NCBI RefSeq assembly: GCF_024713975.1
Contig: NC_091107.1
Location: 22,497,501 to 22,561,500, forward strand
Direction of reading: 5' to 3'
DNA length: 64,000 nt
Source: Paralichthys olivaceus
Lineage: Eukaryota > Chordata > Actinopteri > Pleuronectiformes > Paralichthyidae
This document shows, in pieces, positions 26,557 through 36,331 of the stretch. Positions within the stretch are counted from its first letter, which is position 1, and each line of letters begins with the position of its first letter. The notes under the pieces were generated by a model, which was not told the DNA's origin, made no database searches, and saw nothing but the letters and a program-made list of their open reading frames with translations. A program made the translations under genes and the position numbers.

Positions 26557-26738
26557 TGTAAATGGTCTGTATTTATATAGAACTTCTCTGGTCTTGATGA
26601 CCCTTCAAAGCACTTTACAGTACAGTTGTATTGCCTTTCGACCATTCACACACACATTCATACAGTGCAGAAGACTGGAATCAAACCGATGGCCTTCTGG
26701 TTAGCGGACGACCACTCTACCCCCTCAGCCACATTGTT
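26557..26738 (-). mobile_element. tRNA-headed SINE copy
   Basis: The reverse strand starts gtggctgagggggtagagtg, passes through ctaaccagaaggccatcggt and a B box ggtttgattcc, and ends with the tail ctgtaaagtgctttgaaggg. Same family as the copy at 15208. Part of the central body is missing. Confidence 0.78.
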
Positions 26739-27287
26739 TATTATTCACAATGTCAACTTGTAATCATGTTTGTGCAGTCGTCTCTGTATCGCTGTTATTA
26801 CAGACAGACCTGAGCTCACCCCAAGTTCTTCAGAAGTTTCCAGCTTGGACTGAGGAGCTTCTCCATGACAGAGGTGGTTGTGTGAAATTGAAAAAAACCC
26901 ACATGCATTGACAGTAACACCATAAATTATACACACTGAGCCAACATTAACATTAGATTATTTATGTGAAGCGAGCAATCTGACGTTTTGTTGAGAAAAG
27001 CTCTGCTTCACAGTTTCTTTAAGTTTGGGATTTCCAGTTTCACTTTGGCTCCTTATTACAGGGTCAACAGATCTTTTGCTTCTGTCTTTTCCAAAATTGG
27101 TTGCATTTGCATGCAGGAAAAAAAAAACAATTCATGTGTTAATCTGAGGTTTTTATTTTGTAATTTTGTGTTTGAGAATGTCATCACCTTATCTGCATTC
27201 TGATGAGGGGGTCAAGATACTGAGACCCAAATTGCCTCAGACGGTCGGGCTGACAGTGTGTGGTTGGTGTGTGTGTGAAAAAAAAGT

Positions 27288-27412
27288 GCTGCCTATGGAT
27301 GTGCTGTATGAATGTGAACGTGAATCGGTGAGTGCAGCTTGAACTGTAAAGCACTTTGAGTGGTCGATAAGACTGGAAAAGTGCAATACAAATACTGTCT
27401 ATTTACAGTTTA
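27288..27412 (+). mobile_element. SINE body/tail fragment
   Basis: Contains aaagcactttgagtggtcga, then gaaaagtgcaatacaaatac; this is the tail half of the tRNA-headed SINE family without its head. Confidence 0.6.
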
Positions 27413-30059
27413 GCCCAGTATCCCCTGTACTATCACATCCAGGTTAAATTTCTTTTTTTTTTTAATAAGTTTTTCTTCCACACCCCTTACAAAGAAAATT
27501 CAGATAGCTCAGCACAACTCTACATTAGCACTGTTTAGTCTTGAGTGTTAAAGTCAGAGAAAAATGATTGTGTCTATGAAAAACATGGGGGTTTGTAATT
27601 GACGTGTGGGAAGTAAAAAAGTTTTGAGGTTATTTTGCTTGTCTTACATTTTTCTCAATTATTATGATATCCATAATCATACAGTCAAAAAAAAGACAAT
27701 TGTTTACCAACTCTGAAAAATTAAGTTCTGCTTCAAATTAAAATGATCAATTGTGTAAAATAACATAATATGACAATATTTGAATAAGACAGTTATACAA
27801 TAGTATCAGTATATGTGACTATTCTCATTGATCAATTTACCACAGCCCACTAATGAAAACATTTCTGAAAGTTTTCAATGGAGTAGCACCCTCCATACTG
27901 AGACAAATGCTCACAATCCTTCAGCTGGCAAAACAAATGTTGCATGATCAGCTCACACACTTTTCAACCATTTCTGCAGAATACCTAGTTTGACTTGTTT
28001 GATTTAGAAACACGCAGATAAAGCTGTAATTGTGAATATATATTTATTACTAGATAATGCCAATAAATAAATGTATGACACATAAATTAAAAAGGAGAAA
28101 AGAAACTGGAATTTAGTCTGATTATCTTCCACAAAGTTAACTTATTTTCCAATTCTCATAAAAACACCTGCTTGCAGTCACAGAGAACAAAATGTGTTTT
28201 CAGATGTAACCATGTAAGCGTGAACATTGCCTTAGTTCTACTCTCCTAATTTCAGAGCCAGCCCGCTCAGAGACAGGAAGCGTCGGACTCAGGGGGTGGC
28301 GTGTTGCCTGAATTGGAGCGCTTGCTCTTGGAGTCGGAGTCCCTTGCCGCTGTGTGGATCCCTGCTGGAGCAGCCGAGCAGGCCTAAGCCCCTCTTTTCT
28401 CACTGCCTTCCCTGTGGATTAAATGGCTTTCGTTCGCCTCTTTTTCCTCCGCTTGCTGCCGACAGGAGTTGCATTTCACGTCTTTCCCATGGCCTCAGCA
28501 GATGAGGCTGCAGTTTTCTGTTTTTCTTCTTGCTCATTTGGAAGTAGCAAATGACCAGCAAGAACTCAATTTGCAACATGTCCCTGCTAGCCGGGGGTCC
28601 AAGCCACCGCTTGTTCAGCCTGCATCAGAGATCAAGCCGGCCTAAGTGAAGTGACAGCAAGCGAGAGAAAAGGGTAAACGAAGTGTTGGGGGGAGGTAGG
28701 CGGCATCTGCCCCCATACAGATTTGCTTAATTGGGTTTGACTCCCACAATTACAGGGTAATAATGGTCTTTTCAACCAGGCTGCGTTGCAGTGAAAGGCA
28801 GTTGCTCCGCGCACCCGCATGCTGTTGGATGGTTTATAGGAGAGAGTGAGTGACAGAGAGAGAGCGGGGAGAGAGAGCTGGGAGAATTGGCAATGGACTT
28901 TGGTTAAGCAGTGGTTATTGAGTCTTTGATAGGACTCCAGGAGGCCAGGGCAGCAACAATGACAGAATTAATGGGCAAGGCACGATGAGAATGTCAGCTC
29001 AGCAGGGGGGTCCTGTGGCCTTTGAGCTGCCTTCTGACGCCTCTGTGATCGTGCTCTCCACAACACTGTGAAAAGGCTTGACCTGTTTGTTGGTGGATCT
29101 AGTCTTGAATGCATTTTTTTTGTAAGCTATTGTGTTTATCATAGCACAATAACCTGGAGTTGTCTGTGAATGAGTGAGAAATACAGAGGTCCTGATAAAC
29201 TCGACATTATTATAATAAGAAATGAAACAACGATAGTTACCACAGATTTCATGGATCAAAACTCTCCTTACTGTTATTTTTGTCTTTTTCATCCACAATT
29301 ATTGCTGTCAGGTTATCACATGCTTTTTAAAATAAGAGTGGTGAAATAAACTCAAGCAGATAGGAATTATGGCAAAGAAGGTGGGACGATGAATTAAGTC
29401 AAACCTGTTCAAAGTAGAAACAGAATTATGCTTTTCATCAAAATGGATGCTCTGAGGAATCATGAACGAGAGTTAGACTTTAATGAAACTCAAGTCAACA
29501 AACACTATAAAAGGTGTGGGAACCACAATTTCAGTTATGGTTTGGCGATTGACACCAGTAGGACTTGGTGGTTTATTGTGACCAAGGTTTCAACACAGAA
29601 TGTAATAATTTGAATTTGAAAGATAGGGGAACACTGGGAAATACCAGAAATCTAATCCTCAATCTGAATCCTCAACAGGTGTATGATCAGTGTGACATTT
29701 GTAGCAGACATACTGCCTCAGTTACTGGCTTGCTCCCGGTTATTCCGTATGATTAGATCACATACATTCACACATGGATAGTGGGGGTGGATCTTGACCA
29801 AGGTGGCCGCTGCTGGTGGATCCTGATGGCAGCAGTGGATCGTGATAATGGACTGTGGACAATGGTGGTCTCTGACTGTGGTGGTGGATCCTCATCGTCG
29901 TGACTGCTCAATATACAACATGCCTACTTACATGCTCCACCATTACTGACAGTAACTCCTCAATTCAATTACTTCCCATTATGTTAGAGACAGTTTCTTC
30001 TAATCAATGTTGTAACTACTGTTTTTTTCACGTTTCTTTCCTTTTGTTTTTTTGGTAGA

Positions 30060-30165
30060 TTTTCCTCACTCTACTTGAGGGTTAAGGGCAGCTTGTTCAG
30101 CCCACGAGACAAGTTGTGATTTGCGAATATGGGCTATACAAATACTTTTTGATTGATTATGTTAC
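30060..30165 (+). mobile_element. LINE 3' tail fragment, family 'gggctatacaaataaa'
   Basis: Contains cctcactctacttgagggtt, ttgtgatttgcgaatatggg and ctatacaaatac, ending gattgatta. Clear second copy of the tail at 15918. Confidence 0.6.
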
Positions 30166-30332
30166 TTTTTCTCCTTTTTTATTTTATTTTTTACATTCAG
30201 GTTAAGAAGCAAAAAAAGCCTCTGCGTGTGTTATATTTAGACCCACATTTTTGAAAAGAGACTATTGCTTCAGGAAATACAAAGACGGTACTCTGTCAGC
30301 AAAGCATCAGTGTGTATAAATCACATGCCACC

Positions 30333-30335
<3 letters not shown>

Positions 30336-30374
<39 letters not shown>
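30336..30374. repeat. (CA)n microsatellite
   Basis: Uninterrupted CA dinucleotides, 19.5 units; the longest perfect dinucleotide run in the window. Confidence 0.95.
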
Positions 30375-30376
<2 letters not shown>

Positions 30377-33300
30377 ACAGAAAGTTTCCAGTGAGGGCCA
30401 ACTTGTATGGACTTTAAAGCACCCTGCTGTCAGTCATGATTAGCCCTAACGATGGGCCCATTTTGACACTTCAGAATCAAGTCTTGGCAAATAGCCCTGG
30501 GAAGAGGAGCCACATGCTACGAAATGGCTTTTCCCTGATATAATTTGTGGCTGCAAATTACAAAACAGAGACAGAAATAATGTGTAAAGTCAAGTTTGGT
30601 GAGGGAGAAAATGGAAAAATTTAGGGCTGTGTGCCGCTCTAATGGATATCCTTGTGGCTGGGAGAAAATGGGACTCAATAATGTGTCCTTAATGTCTGCC
30701 AGCGCTGTTTCAGGGAACGTATCAGAAGAAATGTCCCCTGCCATTTCTGCAAGCAATCACTTAATGGGATGGGCAAATCTCAACAAAATTGATGTACTGA
30801 TCTATTTCTGGGCTTGACAGATGGAATGAATCTGTGGCTCCTAGAAGACAAAAAGGAAAAGGAAGAAGGTGAAGAACTGAAGAGATAAAAAAAAAAACAA
30901 GCCTTTCACGATTCACTCAGCTACACGGCATGCCTGCAATGTTTGTGTGTGGCTTAAGTGCAGACACTGACAGGAATTTCAATTATTTAATTAGAGAGGG
31001 AAAATGAAAAGACTTAAGTGTTGTGATTTCTGCAGTCTTTCATAGATCAATCTAATGTGCGCTCACATTGGAAATCAACCAAGATGGAAGAGGGGCAAGT
31101 GAAGTAGCGTCTTCCTAAATCACGCAATTAAAATGACAAATTAGTTTCTTGATATATTCATTTAAGTGGTTAAGTGGAAAGGTTTTTCTCCCCGTCCACG
31201 CGGCTGTCTCCCGGGTGGCTGCAGAGAAGCAGAGCCATCCACATGCTCTTATGATTAGAGCTGCCGTTCATTTGCTGAGAGAACACTGAAAGCACTTTTG
31301 CACAAATTAACCATTTGGAGGCTTGAAAATTCAATTCCGAAGAGTTGATTCAAGCATTTAGGCAAAGCGTGGCTGGAACGTAAAGATTTAGAAGCATTTT
31401 GCCCACTAATGTCGATAACTCTCAGAGGCCGTTATAGGTTTTTTTGACCTTGTGTCTTGTGAACAGCACAGCTGGAAAATACCAGCGTTTCTCATTTTTT
31501 GACTGATTTCTGTCACCTTCACATCTCTGCTCTCACTGTACATTTATACAAAAGGTTGTTTTCCTGCTGAACAGCAATGTAGCTGTTCTAATTTGGACAG
31601 GTTGTCCATAGTGAAAGGTCATCTGATGCTCAGTCACTTGTTCCATTTGTACAACGATGGATCGAAGCTTCTCATTGAGAGGATCTGTATAAAAAGAGAA
31701 ATGGATTGTGGTGTGTAGTAATAGTGACAAAATATAGACAGAGTAACAGCAACACAAACTAAAACAACAAACCTCAGAGACACATGGATTGGAGGAATGA
31801 TGATGTGCTATAAATTAAACATGCATCTGATGAAGTGCTCTCAGTGCCAGGTTATATGATGTGTGAAAACAGGGATTTAAAATATTTCTGCATGATATGA
31901 ATGGTCATCAAAACCTTAAACAATCATGTATTTATAGTGGCCTATGTTTTGATTTTTCGATTCAGAAAATATTATCAGTAGTTAACAAAAGTCCATGGTG
32001 ACGGTTATACACTGAGGGACCTGGCAATGATGGTGATGGATAACTTTAGATCTTTTTAATGGCTTAGGCTATTAGGCATTAGACCTTTTCCAAGGACTGT
32101 AGCACGGACATTTTTATTATGGATAAAGCTACAGCTTTATCATTCCTATTATGTATAGGCCTCATACCACTCCAGCCACAACAGCTATAATAATACATAA
32201 TGAGTGAAAACACAGGGTTCAAAGGGCCTTTTTTCTATCAACATATCATAATTCAATCTTGATTTTTGCACGTAGATCTTTTTATTTCTTCTGTTTGGTC
32301 AATGCAACTAGCCAGTAAATAATTAAGGTGGAATAAAAAGTACAGAATTACCTGAAATGCAGGTATAAGGGTTAATTACCATAAATTGGAAATATGAAAG
32401 TAAAGTACCTCTAATTTTACTTGATAACATGTATTTACTTACTCTCCATCACCTTCAATACTTGGTATAAAATCAGGGAACACGCAGGGTGACACACTGT
32501 CACTTTTTCAAAAACAAAAAGATCTTTTTACTCAACCACCACAACAAACCACATCTTTTAAGTACTCGGCCAGTAAAGCCTGTAATCCTGTAACTATAAA
32601 ATTGAGTGAACAGTTACTCAGTGAGGCAGAGCTTTCAAACAGAGAGTCAAGGGAGTGTGTGGATTATTTTGGTCAGACAGCAGGTGCACAACAAGCAGGA
32701 GGATTTCAGACGTGCCTAAGCTTTTTGACTTTGCCACAACAATGCAGACATGACAGACGCGCACTCTTTGTAATTACTCTTGTCGCATTACCTTCCCGAG
32801 TGCTGCATGATCTCCTTACTCACCAATGATACCACATAAATGTAGACTTTCCATAACAAAATTAATCTCTCAAAAGCTGGATGGATACAAGAAAACGTGG
32901 ATTTGCTCTTCTGTCACAGAGGCATATTGTCCACTTTGATGGTGCATGGGAGGATATCAAATGCCCTCCTGGCTGCCACACTCCAGATGGAAGAAAATAG
33001 GCTGTAGTCTATAAAAATGAAGTTAGATGTAAGTACAGCACTCAAATCTCGGGGAGAAAAATGCTTTTTCTGGGGCATTTTGTTGTCAATTGGTCTGAGC
33101 AACTTGCTGTAATGCAGTTAATGGAGCTACTCTTTTCCTTTCATCTTCAGGGTTTGTGCCTGTGTGTGTCAAAGCAAAGAAAGGTCTGGCTGGATATGGC
33201 AAAGAGCCACAACAGGGGGAAATATGGCAGATGATGGTGAGAATGAAGGAAACATCAAGTCAGAGCACAGTGAAGGGATCTGCTCTGGTGTGAACTGCTC

Positions 33301-33852
33301 CTTCAAACACCTGCCGCCTCCATTTACTTTCATTGCTACCAATTTTTAAAGTGGAATTTCTATATATTTCAAGTATTTCAGCAAGTAAATGTTGTAATAT
33401 AGTAATGCACTGTTACAAATGAACGAGGGAGAATGATTCCACATCGCTGTAAAACGACCAGTGCCTTAATCCATACCTGACAGCAACATGCATCATATTA
33501 TGTGAATACTTGACAACAGTTAAAAGGTTTCCCTATGTTTCTGTCACCAACACTGTACTTCCCATATAGAACCAACAGTAGACGCAATGTCTCTTTCCCC
33601 TTCGATTCATTGATAAATACATTCGATACTAAGCCGCGGCATAAGCAGCTTTAAGATTTCAGGCAACCTGATGCACTTCCAAATTCACTCTTTCTCTAGC
33701 TCTATACCCAACTGAAAGGAACATATGTCTTTAGCTGCTAAATGCTCAACTTTGCTCACCAGCATGTCTCTAACAGTGTCTGTGTGCTGCTTAATGCAGG
33801 GCAGAGAACGTTTGGCTCATCGGATCTCAGTAGTGATGGAGAAAGTTCTGTC

Positions 33853-33880
33853 CTTTCACAGTATAGCTTTACTGTGAAAG
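33853..33880. repeat. Perfect 11-bp inverted repeat, 6-base loop
   Basis: Arms ctttcacagta (33853-33863) and tactgtgaaag (33870-33880) around tagctt. No transcription unit is recognised here. Confidence 0.8.
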
Positions 33881-34859
33881 ATGAACGTGTGAAATTGAGG
33901 ACATATTTGAAAAACTACTGTGGAACCACTGGAACCACAGACTGATTTACAGTGCATGAAAAGCAGCAATAAAGATGAAATGCTGTTGTTGCAGGAAGAT
34001 GTTTGCTTTAATATTGCTGTGATTACAATTACAGACCAGTGTTACAGGTACACTGTAACATATTGAAATTAGTATTAGGGCCAGACATAAAAAGAAAAAA
34101 ATAACAAGAGGAAGGTTTTCTTTCCGTCTCATAGATAGAACAAAGTTGAAATTACCAGAATAAATTGGAATAAATCTAAATGTTTTTCTCTCGTGCCCAG
34201 AATCAAGTCCAATGTTTCCAATAAATTTTGTATTCAAGCTTAAAGTTAAACTTTGAAAAATATATAGATGAATCGGTGACATTCTTTCTCTTTTTGTACA
34301 TAATCACAGTGTGGTAATCAGTATTTGGACTTTGAAGAGACTGTGACAAAAACTGTGTGTTCAGAAGGAGAAAAACCATGCAGGCTTTGAAAGTAGCTTG
34401 ACATTTCAACTTTCATCTCATAAATGCAAAAACAAAAAATTAGTACTCTATGTTTAACTTCAACAGAATGAAAGATGAGAAAGAAATAAAATAAAAACAG
34501 TGGAGACAGAACACGGTGAGTTAAGGTTGATGCTGAACTTATAATGGTTTTGTAAACAGCGTTGTAAAGATTGAAATACGTTTTAACCACAATATTTTTC
34601 ATGTCCTGTAGATGAAAATATTAAATACATACAGTATGTGTAATATTGATTCATATTTACTCCAAATGTAACAACATTTATAAAGACTTAATGTGATTAT
34701 TAAACTTCTTTTTTAAACTTTTGTGACAAGGTTTGCTTTTAAATGAGACCAGTATCAGCAGCAGTGCATATTACGCCTGCCCTCCCCCCCAGTAAAGCCT
34801 GTTCAGCCCTCCACTTTCAATCAAAACCATGCAGTCATCAGTATTACTTTAGCTTGCCA

Positions 34860-35340
34860 AGCTTTGGTCATTTCTGTGTTTTCAGCAGATTCCCAAACCA
34901 CAAAACTGGCAGGTGCTGATTGGCCCGCGGTCGGCCTGGCCTATTGTCTCAGCGCCGTGTTTGTTGTGGCCCCAGTTCCCCCCTGTTCAACCCGTCAAAT
35001 GCTAGAGCTATTAGCTCGCTGGGAATCTGCCTGTGTTGGCATTATAGGATCTTGTTGTATTTTGTCAGGCAGCCCTGTCTTCACACATCTTCATAAAAGG
35101 GGTTGATTAAGGTAAGATAATACAGATTTCTTTCCACAAACTGTTCTTTTTCATTCAGTTATTCTTCTTTTTATTTGTTGCTATTTTTTGTGCTGCTTTT
35201 TTACTGTGCATGTATAAAAATATGCATTTTGCATTGATTACCACACAGCTACTATGGAACAAGGGAATCGGAGCTATAGGTTATCATGGAATAAATACGC
35301 CCAGATTTGTTTTCTTGGTGGCTCAGCTTTCTCAGGTATT
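34860..35340 (+). promoter_or_regulatory. Candidate lim2 promoter and non-coding first exon
   Basis: Mammalian LIM2 has a non-coding first exon, and the start-codon exon here begins almost at its ATG, so an upstream exon is needed. About 1 kb upstream is an unusually GC-rich, unique stretch with an inverted CCAAT (gattgg, about 34917), a TATA-like CATAAAAG at 35092-35099 and two good donors: AAG|gtaaga (donor at 35112) and CAG|gtattt (donor near 35336). With the TATA-like box as core promoter, only the second donor lies far enough downstream. Sequence-only inference; transcript data would decide. Confidence 0.3.
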
Positions 35341-36156
35341 TTAGGACGTTTGAAGTGATGGGTGGGGGATTTCTGTTGAGAGGAAACCATCACCTACAAG
35401 GTCAGTGCCAACCACAACCAACCTCTGTCCAAGTGAAAAAGAAATTATAGTAACTTTTGTTTCAGGGGCTTCAATCGTGGTGACTACTGAACAAAAATAT
35501 TTCATCCAACTAGCTGACTGATGTTGATAAAATACAATTTTTCATACATCACATAACACTGACATTCTGAGACTGTTGTTATTTGTTTTACATGCTGGGG
35601 TTCAAATTGATTTAAAAGTGCTTTGGTTTAGATTGAGACAGCTGCTGGAACTTGCCAGAGAGGATGCTCAGAGGGATGTGCGGAACTATAGAGCTCTTCA
35701 GTTCAGGTTTCAGAGATAACAAGATATATCTTTCTATCATCTTTTCCCCAAAAAACATCCATGACAACTCTCCATGAGAACGAGAGGATGGCTGCAGGAT
35801 ATTGCACCCAGGTGGAACAATGAGCAATAGATGTATCAAGTATCAAAGCATCGCTGGATTTGATAGTGGTTGGACCTTGTGTGTGTGCACGCATTGTGAG
35901 TGGGGGTGTATGTAAAGCCTTCTTCAGGGACTGATGTCCCAGAGAACAAAGTGGAGCATACACATACCCAGGCGACCCCGCAGCTCAATCCAGTGGAAAT
36001 AATATGTTCATTACAAAGCAATTACTGACACTTACACCCTCTCTCCCTGAAGTGTGTGTGTCTGTTAGGTGCAGAGGAGGGGGGCCCTTCCACTGACCGC
36101 TGATTCTAAGCGACCTTATGTTCCTCTGTACGTGTGTGTGTGTCTGCAGGTGCAGG

Positions 36157-36331
36157 ATGTACAGCTTTATGGGTGGAGGGTTGTTCTGTGCAGGCGTGGG
36201 GAACATCCTCCTGATTGTTTCCACAGCAACCGATTACTGGATGCAGTATCGGCAGTCCAGCAACTACATGCACCAGGGCCTGTGGCGCTACTGTATGCCA
36301 GGCAAATGCTTCCCTCACAGTGACAGCATTG
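36157..36331 (+). CDS. lim2: lim2 coding exon 1 (start codon exon)
   Basis: Encodes residues 1-58 plus the first base of codon 59. ATG at 36157 follows acceptor AGs at 36148-36149 or 36154-36155, so the exon carries only a few bases of 5' UTR. The donor is G|gtaagt at 36332. It contains the first membrane segment and the GLW..C..C claudin-family loop. Confidence 0.93.

Larger units (their letters stand above)
27413..34859. other. Gene desert left of lim2
   Basis: Apart from the LINE tail at 30060 and the CA repeat, I see no gene. Unique, high-complexity blocks at 28560-29030 and 30380-31400 look regulatory rather than coding. Purine run (gagagag) at 28846-28880. Confidence 0.45.
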
